Part shown: piece after piece, positions 8,798 through 18,074 of the stretch
Layout of the letters: each line of letters opens with the position of its first letter
Position numbering within the stretch: the stretch's first letter is position 1
Translations under genes and position numbers: made by a program
Source: Paenibacillus aquistagni
GTDB taxonomy: Bacteria; Bacillota; Bacilli; Paenibacillales; Paenibacillaceae
Assembly (NCBI RefSeq): GCF_900177815.1
Contig: NZ_FXAZ01000001.1
Span: 62,001-126,000 of the forward strand
Direction of reading: 5' to 3'
DNA: 64,000 nt
Notes under the pieces: generated by a model
What the model was told of the DNA's origin: nothing
Databases searched by the model: none
The model's input: only the letters and a program-made list of their open reading frames with translations

Positions 8798-8845
8798 GTT
8801 TGTTATATATCTTTAGTGTTAATAATGAACTTATATGGATTCAAT

Positions 8846-9187
8846 GACGGGAACAAGTAAGCTGCCCCCTCATAAACAGAGATAGGCTCCATGGCTGGAA
8901 GAGCCTTTTATGCAGGACAGTTGAATGACACCCCAGAGAACCGGCGGCGAAAGACTTGCTTGAATGGCAAGCTCCGGTAGACGTTAGGCGTGATGCGCAC
9001 GTTACAGCGAATGAAGCGGAACAGCAGGCGAAGGAGCAGGCAGGCGATTATCATTGGTAAATGGATATCGTACATGTGCTCTATAAGGCAATGTTCCGGA
9101 ATGTGGGTGGCACCACGGGTGAATGGCACAACCAATCTCTCGTCCCTTTTGCTCTTTAGAGCGCGGGACGGGAGTTTTTTATTTTTT
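8846..9187 (+). ncRNA. T-box leader of hisS-aspS with overlapping Asp/His specifier
   Basis: The leader opens with GACGGGAACAAGTA, the AGTA element of Stem I. A distal hairpin and the specifier region GAATGACACCCCAGAG follow. The specifier contains GAC (Asp, 8927-8929) overlapping CAC (His, 8929-8931). The antiterminator core is GGGTGGCACCAC (9105-9116), whose TGGC (9108-9111) pairs with a tRNA 3' end having G at position 73. G73 fits tRNA-Asp; tRNA-His normally has C73. A terminator follows. Uncharged tRNA would bind and allow read-through into hisS and aspS. Confidence 0.9.
9137..9187 (+). terminator. T-box terminator hairpin before hisS
   Basis: CTCTCGTCCC (9137-9146) pairs with GGGACGGGAG (9165-9174), followed by TTTTTTATTTTTT. 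This is the alternative to the antiterminator of the T-box. Confidence 0.9.
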
Positions 9188-9252
9188 ACGAGTATACAGG
9201 GCGAATGCATCACAAGTAGAATGTGGGCGGTTTGTGTAGGAGGAGGATAAGC

Positions 9253-10503
9253 ATGGCTTTTCAAAAACCAACAGGAACCCAGGATTTTTTGCCTGGAACG
9301 GTTGAGATTTGGCAGCACGTTGAGAACAAGGCAAGAGAGATCTGCCGCAACTTTAATTACAAGGAAATTCGCACCCCGATCTTTGAACAGACAGAGCTGT
9401 TTGAGCGCGGCGTAGGGGAAACAACGGACGTAGTAGAGAAGGAAATGTATACGTTCGTGGATAAGGGCAAGCGCAGCATGACGCTTCGTCCAGAAGGCAC
9501 AGCTGGTGTTGTGCGCTCTTATGTGGAGAACAAATTGTATGGTGATCCTGACCTAACGAAGCTCTTTTATATGGGGCCTATGTTCCGTTATGAGCGCCCG
9601 CAGGCAGGTCGTTATCGCCAATTCCACCAATTCGGGGTGGAGGCGCTTGGAGGAACCGATCCAAGCTTGGATGCCGAGATCATTGCGCTTGGCTACGAGA
9701 TCATGAAGGGAATCGGCCTGTCTGGTGTTCGAGTGGAGATTAACTCTGTCGGCAATGCAGAGAGCCGTGCAGCTTATCGCGAGAAGCTGCTTCAATTCTT
9801 GACTCCGATGAAAGAGACGCTCTGCAAGGACTGTCAGTCCCGCATGGAACGCAATCCGCTGCGCGTGCTTGATTGCAAGGTTGATCAAGAGAAATTTGCG
9901 GATGCGCCATCCATTCTGGACAGCTTGGATGAGGAATGCGACACGCATTTTGCCAAGGTAAGACAGCACCTGGATGCGATGGGCATCGAGTATGCCGTCA
10001 ATACTCGCCTTGTTCGCGGCTTGGATTACTATACGCATACTGCATTTGAATACAAAGCAGAAGGCATTGGCGCCATCGATACTGTTGGCGGCGGCGGCCG
10101 CTACAACGGGCTTGTATCCGATATCGGCGGCCCAGATCAGCCAGGCATCGGCTTTGCGCTTGGACTTGAGCGCATTGTGCTTCTGTTAGAAAGCCAGAAG
10201 GTGGATCTGAACGCGCAAGCCCCAATTGATCTGTACCTGATTGGCTTAGGTGAGGCAGCCGAAAATATGGTGACAAAGCTTCTTTATCAGCTTCGCAAGG
10301 AAGGCATTGTTGCGGAAAAAGACTACCAAGGCCGCAAAATGAAGGCGATGATGAAGTCCGCGGACCGCATGCAGGCGCGCTTTGCAGCTATTCTTGGGGA
10401 CGACGAGCTTGAGAAGGGCGAGGTAGCCCTTAAGGAGCTTGCAACAGGGGAGCAGCGTCTTGTGCCGATTACAGAGCTTGCTCAAGCGATCCGCCAGGCT
10501 TAA
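9253..10503 (+). CDS. hisS: Histidyl-tRNA synthetase
   Basis: A 416-residue class II synthetase of normal length that charges tRNA-His. Motif 2 (FRYERPQAGRYRQFHQFG), the histidine-specific LVRGLDYYTHTAFEY and GGGGRYNGL segments, and a C-terminal anticodon-binding domain (about 325-416) are all visible. The ATG at 9253 follows AGGAGGAGGA at 4-10 bases. A longer frame from 9223 runs into that ribosome site and was rejected. It is the first gene after the T-box, and aspS follows after 128 bases without a clear terminator, so both are probably one operon induced by uncharged tRNA. Confidence 0.98.
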   Translation: MAFQKPTGTQDFLPGTVEIWQHVENKAREICRNFNYKEIRTPIFEQTELFERGVGETTDVVEKEMYTFVDKGKRSMTLRPEGTAGVVRSYVENKLYGDPDLTKLFYMGPMFRYERPQAGRYRQFHQFGVEALGGTDPSLDAEIIALGYEIMKGIGLSGVRVEINSVGNAESRAAYREKLLQFLTPMKETLCKDCQSRMERNPLRVLDCKVDQEKFADAPSILDSLDEECDTHFAKVRQHLDAMGIEYAVNTRLVRGLDYYTHTAFEYKAEGIGAIDTVGGGGRYNGLVSDIGGPDQPGIGFALGLERIVLLLESQKVDLNAQAPIDLYLIGLGEAAENMVTKLLYQLRKEGIVAEKDYQGRKMKAMMKSADRMQARFAAILGDDELEKGEVALKELATGEQRLVPITELAQAIRQA

Positions 10504-10631
10504 GGCGGCCACTTCTTAAGCAAGTAAACCATTGTACGGCAGTGAGCGATGACAGCAATGCTGCTTTTAGACAATGAAGCAGCATGTTACGTTATTAAAT
10601 TTATACTTATAGATGGGATGTGCCAGTTATG

Positions 10632-12422
10632 ATGTACAAAACACATCATTGTGGAAAGCTAACAAAAGAAAATATTGGAGAGACGGTTACTCTCAATGGC
10701 TGGGTACAGCGTCGCCGCGACCTTGGCGGCGTATTATTTATCGATCTTCGCGACCGCAGCGGCATTATGCAGGCGGTATTCAATCCTGAATTCTCAGCAG
10801 AAGCGCATGCGATTGCAGATAGAGCCCGCAACGAGTTCGTAATTGCTGTAACTGGCACCGTCGTGCTTCGTGATGAGGAGACGATTAACAAGAATCTCCC
10901 GACAGGCGAAATCGAGGTACGTGTAACAGAAATCGAGATTTTGAACCAAGCGAAGAATCCGCCATTTTTCATTGAAGACGATATTGAGATTGATGAGTCC
11001 CTTCGTCTGCGCTATCGTTACCTAGACCTTCGTCGTCCCGAGATGCAGCAAACGCTCATGCTTCGCTCAAAGGCTGCAAAAGCTTTCCGCGACTTCTTGG
11101 ACAGCGAGGAGTTCATGGAAGTGGAAACACCGATCTTGACGAAGAGCACACCAGAAGGCGCACGCGACTATCTTGTTCCAAGCCGTGTGCATCCAGGCGA
11201 ATTCTATGCCTTGCCGCAATCTCCGCAGCTCTTTAAGCAGTTGTTGATGGTTTCCGGTATGGAGCGCTACTACCAGATCGCTCGCTGCTTCCGCGATGAG
11301 GACCTTCGTGCGGACCGCCAGCCTGAGTTCACACAGGTCGACATCGAGACATCGTTCTTGTCCCGCGATCAATTGCTTGACATGATGGAGAAGCTGATGG
11401 TTCACTTGTTCAAGACGACCAAGGGCATCGATGTTGCTACTCCTTTCCAGCGCTTGACTTATGATGATGCAATGAATAAATACGGCTCCGATAAGCCGGA
11501 CCTTCGCTTTGGCCTTGAGATTCAGGATGTATGCGATATCGTTCAGAACTCTGGCGTGAAGGTGTTTGCTTCTGTTATTGAGAACGGCGGAGTGGTTAAA
11601 GCCTTGAACGCGAAGGGCTGCGGCACTTGGAGCCGTAAAGAGATCGACGACTTGGCACCATTTGCTGCTCGTTATGGCGCGAAGGGACTGGCTTGGATTC
11701 AAGTGAAGGACGGCGAATTCAAGGGTCCAATCGTGAAGTTTATGAGCGAAGAAGAGATCGCTGCACTTCGTGAGCGTCTTGGCGCAGAAGATGGAGACCT
11801 TATCTTGTTCTCCGCGGACAAGAAGAAAGTTGTATATGATGTGCTTGGCAATCTTCGTCTGCTTGTCGGCCGCCGCATGAATCTTATTAATGATAAAGAA
11901 TACAAATTCGCATGGGTGGTTGACTTCCCATTGGTTGAGTATGATGAAGATGCGAAGCGCTATGTGGCTCTTCACCATCCATTCACACGCCCGCTGGAAG
12001 AAGATCTGCACCTGTTCGACACTGATCCAGGCAAGATGCGTGCAGAAGCGTATGACGTTGTCTTGAACGGCTACGAAGTAGGCGGGGGTTCCATGCGTAT
12101 CTACAAGCGCGACGTGCAAGAAAAAATGTTCGCGGCGCTTGGCTTCTCACCAGAAGAAGCGCAAGAGCAGTTCGGCTTCCTGCTTAACGCGTTCGAATAC
12201 GGAACACCTCCACATGGCGGTGTAGCATTCGGCCTTGATCGGCTTGTCATGCTTCTTGCTGGCAGCACGAACCTTCGTGAGACGATTGCTTTCCCTAAGA
12301 CAGCGAGCGCAACCGACTTGATGACAGACGCGCCAAACGAAGTAGCCTTGAAGCAGCTTGAAGAGCTTCATATTCGCACCAAGGTGAAAAAAGAAGAAAA
12401 GAAGAGCGAACCTAACGCTTAA
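10632..12422 (+). CDS. aspS: Aspartyl-tRNA synthetase
   Basis: A 596-residue class IIb synthetase. It has an N-terminal OB anticodon-binding domain ([20 protein letters not shown] at about 24-43), the catalytic core with [27 protein letters not shown] (motif 2), the bacterial insertion domain (about 280-420), and [11 protein letters not shown] (motif 3). Starts at 10632, 10629 and GTG 10620 are all possible. The ribosome site is weak (GGGATG), and 10632 gives the family's usual N terminus. The enzyme may be discriminating or non-discriminating for tRNA-Asn; no gatCAB or asnS is in the window to decide. It is co-transcribed with hisS. Confidence 0.98.
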   Translation: MYKTHHCGKLTKENIGETVTLNGWVQRRRDLGGVLFIDLRDRSGIMQAVFNPEFSAEAHAIADRARNEFVIAVTGTVVLRDEETINKNLPTGEIEVRVTEIEILNQAKNPPFFIEDDIEIDESLRLRYRYLDLRRPEMQQTLMLRSKAAKAFRDFLDSEEFMEVETPILTKSTPEGARDYLVPSRVHPGEFYALPQSPQLFKQLLMVSGMERYYQIARCFRDEDLRADRQPEFTQVDIETSFLSRDQLLDMMEKLMVHLFKTTKGIDVATPFQRLTYDDAMNKYGSDKPDLRFGLEIQDVCDIVQNSGVKVFASVIENGGVVKALNAKGCGTWSRKEIDDLAPFAARYGAKGLAWIQVKDGEFKGPIVKFMSEEEIAALRERLGAEDGDLILFSADKKKVVYDVLGNLRLLVGRRMNLINDKEYKFAWVVDFPLVEYDEDAKRYVALHHPFTRPLEEDLHLFDTDPGKMRAEAYDVVLNGYEVGGGSMRIYKRDVQEKMFAALGFSPEEAQEQFGFLLNAFEYGTPPHGGVAFGLDRLVMLLAGSTNLRETIAFPKTASATDLMTDAPNEVALKQLEELHIRTKVKKEEKKSEPNA

Positions 12423-12439
12423 TGAATACAGCTTACATG

Positions 12440-12480
12440 AGAAACGCTTCCGCCCTGTGCTTGGCGGCTAAGCGTTTCTT
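12440..12480 (+). terminator. Terminator after aspS
   Basis: AGAAACGCTTCCGCC / GGCGGCTAAGCGTTTCT is a 15-base stem with small irregularities and an 8-base loop. The tail is TTCTTCTTCT, not a pure T run, so termination may be partial and allow some read-through into tcdA. Confidence 0.65.
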
Positions 12481-12506
12481 CTTCTGTAGAAGAAGGAGGC
12501 ATGAGA

Positions 12507-13277
12507 ATGCTTAATCAATTTTCCCGAACGGAGCTTGCGATTGGTCCTGAGGGAATAGAGAAAATGAAAAACAGCACCGTGGCTGTGCTTGGCATTGGGG
12601 GAGTAGGCTCAATCGCTGCAGAGGCATTAGCGCGCACGGGAGTAGGCCGCATTATTCTTATCGACAAAGATGTTGTGGATATTACCAATATCAATCGTCA
12701 GATTCATGCGCTTACGACGACAATCGGTCAAAAGAAAGCCAACTTAATGCAGGAGCGGATCAAGCTGATCAATCCTGAGTGCGATGCGATCGCGCTTAAT
12801 ATGTTCTATACAGAAGAGACCTGCGAAGAGCTTTTTAAATATGAGCTTGATTATGTCGTGGATGCCTCGGATACCGTATCCTATAAAATCCATCTGATTA
12901 AAGAGTGTCTGCGCCGCAAAATTCCGATTATCTCAAGCATGGGCGCCGCAAATAAAATGGATCCTTCTCGCTTTGAGGTTGCGGATATTTCCAAGACAAG
13001 CGTTGATCCTATTGCGCGTGTGATTCGTCAGAAGCTGCGCAAGCAAGGAATTAAAAAAGGGGTAAAGGTGGTCTTCTCTACTGAGGAACCGATTAAGCCT
13101 CGCGAGGATATTACGCAAAAGATCGTGCCTGAGAATGCGCCGGATATTCGCAAAGCGAAGCAGCCTCCATCTTCCAATGCCTTCGTGCCGCCAGTGGCAG
13201 GGCTTATTATGGTAAGTGTGGTTGTGCAGGATCTGTTGAAGAAAATGAAAAAAGAGCAGGAGCAAGCCGAACAATAG
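12507..13277 (+). CDS. tcdA: tRNA threonylcarbamoyladenosine dehydratase (TcdA/YgdL, E1-like)
   Basis: A 256-residue ThiF/MoeB/HesA-type protein. The nucleotide-binding VLGIGGVGSIAAEALARTGV (about residues 26-45), the following IDKDVVDITNINRQ and the Arg/Asn-rich loop are those of ATP-using E1-like enzymes. The arrangement fits TcdA, which cyclises t6A37 of ANN-decoding tRNAs to ct6A. The ATG at 12507 lies 7 bases after AGGAGG. The ATG at 12501 is 1 base from that site and was rejected. In B. subtilis the same gene (yrvM) follows aspS. It shares a tRNA theme with its neighbours. Confidence 0.93.
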   Translation: MLNQFSRTELAIGPEGIEKMKNSTVAVLGIGGVGSIAAEALARTGVGRIILIDKDVVDITNINRQIHALTTTIGQKKANLMQERIKLINPECDAIALNMFYTEETCEELFKYELDYVVDASDTVSYKIHLIKECLRRKIPIISSMGAANKMDPSRFEVADISKTSVDPIARVIRQKLRKQGIKKGVKVVFSTEEPIKPREDITQKIVPENAPDIRKAKQPPSSNAFVPPVAGLIMVSVVVQDLLKKMKKEQEQAEQ

Positions 13278-13299
13278 GTTTAAGCTTTTACTCTTCAGG

Positions 13300-13338
13300 A
13301 GCTGTTCATTGAATGTAAATTTCGATGGACAGCTTTTT
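13300..13338 (+). terminator. Intrinsic terminator after tcdA
   Basis: AGCTGTTCAT pairs with ATGGACAGCT (one G-U pair) and is followed by TTTTT. Confidence 0.8.
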
Positions 13339-13519
13339 GCTATTGCTGACATGGGGCGCACAATGTGTAACGGTGTGGAAGCACTTCAGCGTAGGATTGG
13401 TTTTCTCGCCTCCATGGTTATTGCAGCGAACATTCGTTCTTGATATCGTGAATAATCGACTTGATTATGATAAGATGTAGGCAAGTTGTTGGTAATGATC
13501 GTAAAGAGTGGTGACCGAG

Positions 13520-14851
13520 ATGGACTTATTTTCATATCAGGAAGAACAGAACCCCAGCATGCGTCTTCTAGCTGATCGCATGCGTCCAAAAACATTGGAT
13601 GAATATATCGGGCAGGAGCATATCGTAGGCCCGCATCGCTTGCTGCGGCGCGCGATTGAAGCTGATCGAGTCTCCTCGATCCTGCTGTATGGCCCTCCAG
13701 GATGCGGGAAGACGACGCTTGCGAATATTATCGCCGAACGGACACAAGGCGCATTTGTCCGCTTGAATGCAGTAGATGCTTCGGTAAAGGATGTCCGAGA
13801 GGTCATTCAAGAAGCAGAGACCGCGCGCAACATGTATGCGCGCAAGACGATCCTCTTTCTTGATGAGGTGCATCGCTTCAATCGCTCCCAGCAGGATGCG
13901 CTGCTTCCTGCCGTTGAGAAGGGGACGATTATATTTATCGGTGCGACAACGGAGAACCCGTTTCATACGGTCAATGGGGCTCTGATTAGCCGTTCTACTT
14001 TGTTTCAATTGAAGCCTTTGACAGCCGAGCACAGCATGCTCGCGATGCAGCGCGCTCTTCTAGACAAGGAGCAGGGCCTTGGCTTCCTGCCGCTGCAAGT
14101 GGATGAAGAAGCGATGAAGCATATTGCAGCTATGGCGAACGGCGATATTCGCAGAGCACTGAATGCCTTGGAACTCGCAGCAATGACGACAACGCCAGAA
14201 GAAGACGGCACGATCCGCGTGACGCTTCAAGAAGCCGAGGAGTCTGTGCGCAGACCTACCGTGCAGGCCGATGAATCCACTCAGTATGATGTGCTGTCGG
14301 CCTTTCATAAGAGTATCCGCGGTTCCAGTGATGCAGCGCTGTTTTGGTTCTTCTATGCTGTGGAGAAGCTTGGCATGGACCCGATGACCTTTATCCGCCG
14401 CTTAACCGTAGCATGCAGCGAAGACATAGGGCTTGCCAATCCACAAGCAATGGTGCAGGCTGTCAGCGCTCTAGAGGCCTATCATCGCATTGGATGGCCC
14501 GAGTCGAAGTATATTATTTCCCAGGCCATATTGTTTGCTGTGGAAAGTCCGAAGTCCAACAGCATTCCCGTTGCGATCCAGAGGATCATGCAAGCGATGG
14601 AGGAGAGCCGCTCAGCAGAGGTTCCGATGCATCTGCGAGACACGCATTACAAGGGTGCTGCTCAGCTTGGCAACAAAGGGTACCAATATCCGCATGATTA
14701 TCCTGAGCATTATGTTGTGCAGCAGTATTTGCCTGATGCTATTCGCAATCGAACCTTTTTCATGGCCTCAGAGCAGGGAATGGAAGCAAAGATGAAGATT
14801 AATCAAGAGCGAAGACGCAATCGTGCTAGGCAGGAAAAAGGAGAACGATAG
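13520..14851 (+). CDS. rarA: Replication-associated recombination protein RarA (AAA+ ATPase)
   Basis: A 443-residue AAA+ protein related to clamp loaders and RuvB, acting at stalled replication forks. Walker [13 protein letters not shown] lies at 57-68 and Walker [12 protein letters not shown] at 111-121. Sensor 1 GATTENP and the C-terminal tetramerisation region with [10 protein letters not shown] and [10 protein letters not shown] are typical of RarA/MgsA. The ATG at 13520 follows GGTGA by 5 bases and gives the usual MDLFS N terminus. GTG codons at 13508 and 13511 remain possible. The position after tcdA matches the Bacillus order (yrvM-yrvN). Confidence 0.96.
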   Translation: MDLFSYQEEQNPSMRLLADRMRPKTLDEYIGQEHIVGPHRLLRRAIEADRVSSILLYGPPGCGKTTLANIIAERTQGAFVRLNAVDASVKDVREVIQEAETARNMYARKTILFLDEVHRFNRSQQDALLPAVEKGTIIFIGATTENPFHTVNGALISRSTLFQLKPLTAEHSMLAMQRALLDKEQGLGFLPLQVDEEAMKHIAAMANGDIRRALNALELAAMTTTPEEDGTIRVTLQEAEESVRRPTVQADESTQYDVLSAFHKSIRGSSDAALFWFFYAVEKLGMDPMTFIRRLTVACSEDIGLANPQAMVQAVSALEAYHRIGWPESKYIISQAILFAVESPKSNSIPVAIQRIMQAMEESRSAEVPMHLRDTHYKGAAQLGNKGYQYPHDYPEHYVVQQYLPDAIRNRTFFMASEQGMEAKMKINQERRRNRARQEKGER

Positions 14852-15340
14852 AAGTTGCTTCATGTAGAAGCAGGTTGCATCATAAGAGCAATGGGCTGTT
14901 AGGCTTGCGTACTTCTGATGGCCAGACAGCAACAAAAATTACGGTTTCCGTTTATTCGGAAGAAGGACCACGTCCATTGATGCAGAATTGTTGAAGTGAT
15001 AGCAATGCTTAGTACAGCTTGCTGATTTATGAGAGCAGCATGACAGAAGGAAGCCTCGTGTGCTCTAGAGAATGGAACTCACAGCTGTTGCTTATCGTTT
15101 TGGCAAAACACATCAAGGGTAAACATGATCATGTGCGTTTGCCTAAGTGTGATGTTGTGTGACAGCATCCGATCTGATCAGCAATCAAAAGGACATTCCT
15201 TAGAATGGAAGCACCTGAACAAATCTTCCTCTTCATATGTGGTTATGTTCAGAAGATGGAGGACAAGATAAGGAAGGCAGCAGCCATTATCCATGCATGA
15301 GCCTGACAGAATGGAATGAACGATAAGGAGTCTGATTTCA
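14852..15340 (+). other. 489-base stretch between rarA and the ArsR-type gene
   Basis: No gene, hairpin terminator, tRNA or convincing promoter is visible. Open frames are short, lack ribosome sites and have atypical composition. It may be decayed sequence. Confidence 0.5.
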
Positions 15341-15652
15341 ATGGACGTATTCGAAGCAAAAGAATGGAGCCCTGATGTATTGGAAAAAGTATCGCAAACA
15401 TTCAAAGCATTGGGGGACCCGACCCGTATTCGCATTTTGACTTTGCTGGCCAAGGAAGAATGTGCGGTAAATCAGATTGCAGAGAGCTTGCAGTTGTCCC
15501 AATCTGCGGTATCTCACCAATTGAAAACGCTTCGTGCGTATCGATTTGTCCGCTATCGCAGAGAAGGTCAGAATATGCTTTACTCTTGTGATGACGAACA
15601 GATCATTGGGTTGTTGAACGAAGCCTATCGTTATGCATCCACGGGGTCCTAA
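15341..15652 (+). CDS. ArsR/SmtB-family winged-helix regulator
   Basis: A 103-residue winged-helix protein. FKALGDPTRIRILTLL and the recognition-helix region LQLSQSAVSHQLKTLRAYRFVRYRREGQ are classic for ArsR/SmtB repressors. The ATG at 15341 has AAGGAG 10 bases upstream. At the C terminus, where CzrA-type proteins bind metal through D-x-H and H-x-x-H on helix 5, this protein reads DDEQ...AYRYAS. The Asp is kept and the His are gone. The helix-3 region has only one Cys (ECAVNQ). It may sense something other than zinc or use other ligands. Its target is unknown; the CorC-type gene downstream is a candidate. Confidence 0.88.
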   Translation: MDVFEAKEWSPDVLEKVSQTFKALGDPTRIRILTLLAKEECAVNQIAESLQLSQSAVSHQLKTLRAYRFVRYRREGQNMLYSCDDEQIIGLLNEAYRYASTGS

Positions 15653-15773
15653 TTGGGGTTAGTCGACTTGAATTAGTTGTGATAGGACTCGCAAAAGAAT
15701 GAATATACATAATCTCAATCCTCGATATCGGAGGTGCTGCCATCTGGTTTAAAGGAGGTCGTTCTCCCGTCGG

Positions 15774-15802
15774 TTTGACGATTATGTCAAAAGTTCTATA
15801 AT
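15774..15802 (+). promoter_or_regulatory. Promoter of the CorC-type gene with inverted repeat over the -35
   Basis: TTGACG (15775-15780), 16 bases, then TATAAT (15797-15802). An inverted repeat TTTGAC-N6-GTCAAA (15774-15791) covers the -35 box and most of the spacer, so a bound dimer would block RNA polymerase. The ArsR-type gene just upstream could encode that regulator, but this is inference. Confidence 0.6.
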
Positions 15803-15892
15803 GGACGTAAGGCGAATAACGATTCAATGGATATGAATAATGCATCATGAGGAGGTGGACCTGTTCGTCATGGGAGGCGAATAGGGATACGT

Positions 15893-17248
15893 TTGGAGGA
15901 TCCGTTACCGATATTTTGGGGAATGCTGTTAGTTGTAGTATTGGTTTTTTTGAATGGCTTTTTTGTTGCCGCAGAGTTTGCCATCGTGAAGGTACGAGGC
16001 TCTCGCATTGATACCTTGGTTCAAGAGGGCAATGCCAGAGCCAAACGTGCAAAAGTCCTGACCCATCACTTGGATGCGTATTTGTCCGCTTGTCAGCTGG
16101 GCATTACCTTGGCATCGCTAGGTTTAGGGTGGATTGGTGAAGCGACTGTGGCGAAGCTGCTTCATGATCCTCTGCAAGCATTGGGCTTTAGCGAGGCGCT
16201 TATTGTAACCATTGCGACAGCGATTGCATTTATTTTTATTACGATCATGCACATTGTGCTGGGCGAACTGGCGCCGAAGACACTAGCTATTCGCAAGTCC
16301 GAGCAAGTTGCTTTGCTGACTGCGCTGCCGCTCACCTTGTTCTATAAACTAATGTTTCCTTTTATTTGGCTGCTTAATGGAACCGCGAATATGCTGCTGA
16401 GAGTGTTCCGCGTGGAACCTGCTTCCGAGCACGATTCCGCTCACACCGAAGAAGAAATTCGTATTTTGGTCAAGGAAAGTCATAAAAGTGGACTCATTAA
16501 TAATACGGAACTAACCTTGATGGATAATATATTTGAATTCTCCGAGACGCATGCGCGCGAAATTATGATACCACGTACGGAGATGGTCTGCTTATATACG
16601 GAAGACGGTTTTGAGAAGAATCAGCAAAAAGCCTATCGTGAGATGCATACCCGCTATCCGGTCTGTGATCCGGATAAGGATCATATTATTGGCTTCGTTC
16701 ATATTAAAGACCTTGTTAAAGTGACTGATGTTAATCCGAATATCCGTGATGTTATACGCCCCATCCTTAGTGTGCCAGAGTCCATGTCCATCAGCGCGTT
16801 AATGAAGCTGATGCAGAAGACGAAAATGCAGATTGCAATCCTCATTGATGAATATGGTGGAACAGCAGGTCTTGTGACGCTTGAGAACATCATGGAAGAG
16901 ATCGTCGGCGAGATTCAAGATGAATTCGATGAGGAACTTCCCCAGATGATCAAGCGCGCTGATCAGCTATACTCTATTGATGGCAAGATGCTTATTGAAG
17001 AAGTGAATGCTTACTTCGGCTGCTCCATATCCTTGGAGGATTATGATACGATTGGAGGATGGTTGTATTCTCAGGTGGAGATACCGCCTATGAAGGGACA
17101 ACGAGTCACATTGGATCATGCGCTGGAGTTTATTATAGAAGATACGTATCATCTTCGAATTACAAGAATCCTGGTAAAAAAAATAGGTGAGCTCACGCCT
17201 TCCATGGAAACGCACGAAGACGCCTCATCGTTGAAGGAAGCCCGCTAA
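15893..17248 (+). CDS. CorC/HlyC-family membrane protein (DUF21-CBS-CBS-CorC_HlyC)
   Basis: A 451-residue membrane protein. The N-terminal DUF21/CNNM domain (about 1-195) has four hydrophobic segments and the conserved NGFFVAAEFAIVKVR. A CBS pair (about 215-335, with REIMIPRTEM and ILIDEYGGTAGLVTLENIMEEIVGEI) and a C-terminal CorC_HlyC domain (about 350-430) follow. Such proteins are linked to magnesium efflux or cation homeostasis; haemolysin activity is a misleading historical name. The start is TTG at 15893 after AGGG-type sites. The next ATG is 30 bases downstream and poorly placed. It has its own promoter and a terminator that overlaps its end. Confidence 0.92.
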   Translation: MEDPLPIFWGMLLVVVLVFLNGFFVAAEFAIVKVRGSRIDTLVQEGNARAKRAKVLTHHLDAYLSACQLGITLASLGLGWIGEATVAKLLHDPLQALGFSEALIVTIATAIAFIFITIMHIVLGELAPKTLAIRKSEQVALLTALPLTLFYKLMFPFIWLLNGTANMLLRVFRVEPASEHDSAHTEEEIRILVKESHKSGLINNTELTLMDNIFEFSETHAREIMIPRTEMVCLYTEDGFEKNQQKAYREMHTRYPVCDPDKDHIIGFVHIKDLVKVTDVNPNIRDVIRPILSVPESMSISALMKLMQKTKMQIAILIDEYGGTAGLVTLENIMEEIVGEIQDEFDEELPQMIKRADQLYSIDGKMLIEEVNAYFGCSISLEDYDTIGGWLYSQVEIPPMKGQRVTLDHALEFIIEDTYHLRITRILVKKIGELTPSMETHEDASSLKEAR

Positions 17249-17268
17249 TTTGAATAGCGGGCTTTTTC
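17239..17268 (+). terminator. Terminator overlapping the stop codon of the CorC-type gene
   Basis: AGCCCGCTA / TAGCGGGCT, a perfect 9-base stem followed by TTTTT. The TAA stop codon (17246-17248) lies at the top of the left arm and start of the loop. Confidence 0.88.
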
Positions 17269-17347
17269 ATATGTTTTTATTGCAGTGGGCATCGGTGTTC
17301 GCCAATCTATAAGGATGGAATATATTGAGAGCAAGGAGGTGGAGCGT

Positions 17348-18046
17348 ATGCTAGCTTTTGTAGACAAAATCATTCTTCCTCTGCTCTCAATCTCGCATTC
17401 GCGCAAGATTGTCGAAGTAGGAGCGGAGTTTGGTAACACAACGTTGAAGCTGCTGGAGTATTGCCGAGTAGTAGGAGGGCACTTATTCGTTGCTGACCCT
17501 GCTCCTCGATTCGATGTAGAGGATTATAAACGCCGTTACCATAAGCAATTTCATATGCTCAAGGATTACAGTCTTGAGATTCTCCCTCATATTCACGACT
17601 ATGACTGCATTCTATTAGACGGTGACCATAATTGGTATACCGTGTATAACGAGCTGAAGTGCATCGAGAAGATGGCGCTTCGCAATCAAAAGCTCCCTAT
17701 TATTTTGCTCCACGATACGGAGTGGCCTTATGGCCGTCGAGATATGTATTACTTTCCTGATTCGATTCCTGATCTTTTTCGCAAGCCTTATGCGAAGAAA
17801 GGGATTAAGTTGGGACAGTCTATCCTGCTGGAATCAGGCGGAGCCAATGCGATCCTTAATAACGCGCTGTATGAGAATGGACCATGGAATGGGGTGCTTA
17901 CTGCGATTGAAGATTTTCTGAAGCAAACACCGCTCCCTTACAGTTTCCATCGATGCTACTCCAATAATGGTCTTGGCATTCTCACACCGAAACACCCCGA
18001 GTTTGATAAAAATGTCCAAAACTTGATTACAGCCTCAGGCTTATAG
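17348..18046 (+). CDS. Class I SAM-dependent methyltransferase (Methyltransf_24-like)
   Basis: A 232-residue protein with a Rossmann methyltransferase core: motif I IVEVGAEFGNTTLKLL, an acidic strand end LFVADP, and the YDCILLDGDHNWYTVYNEL stretch typical of the Methyltransf_24 group. IILLHDTEWPYGRRD follows. Such enzymes often modify sugars or peptides next to glycosyltransferases. The substrate here is unknown. The ATG at 17348 follows AAGGAGGTGG. Longer frames from 17285 or 17315 lack ribosome sites. A glycosyltransferase follows after 28 bases, so the two probably act on the same glycan. Neither belongs to the Bacillus gene order, so they are an insertion. Confidence 0.8.
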   Translation: MLAFVDKIILPLLSISHSRKIVEVGAEFGNTTLKLLEYCRVVGGHLFVADPAPRFDVEDYKRRYHKQFHMLKDYSLEILPHIHDYDCILLDGDHNWYTVYNELKCIEKMALRNQKLPIILLHDTEWPYGRRDMYYFPDSIPDLFRKPYAKKGIKLGQSILLESGGANAILNNALYENGPWNGVLTAIEDFLKQTPLPYSFHRCYSNNGLGILTPKHPEFDKNVQNLITASGL

Positions 18047-18074
18047 GTGCATGGCATTTTGAAGAGGAGGAGGT

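Noticed and set aside
11067-12119. 350-codon open frame antisense to aspS
   Set aside because: It lies wholly inside aspS, lacks a ribosome site and gives a protein with no recognisable motifs. Codon bias of aspS explains it.
15653-15773. Magnesium (M-box) or manganese riboswitch before the CorC-type gene
   Set aside because: I could not match the conserved core of either class, and a promoter with its own -10 lies downstream of the candidate stretch.
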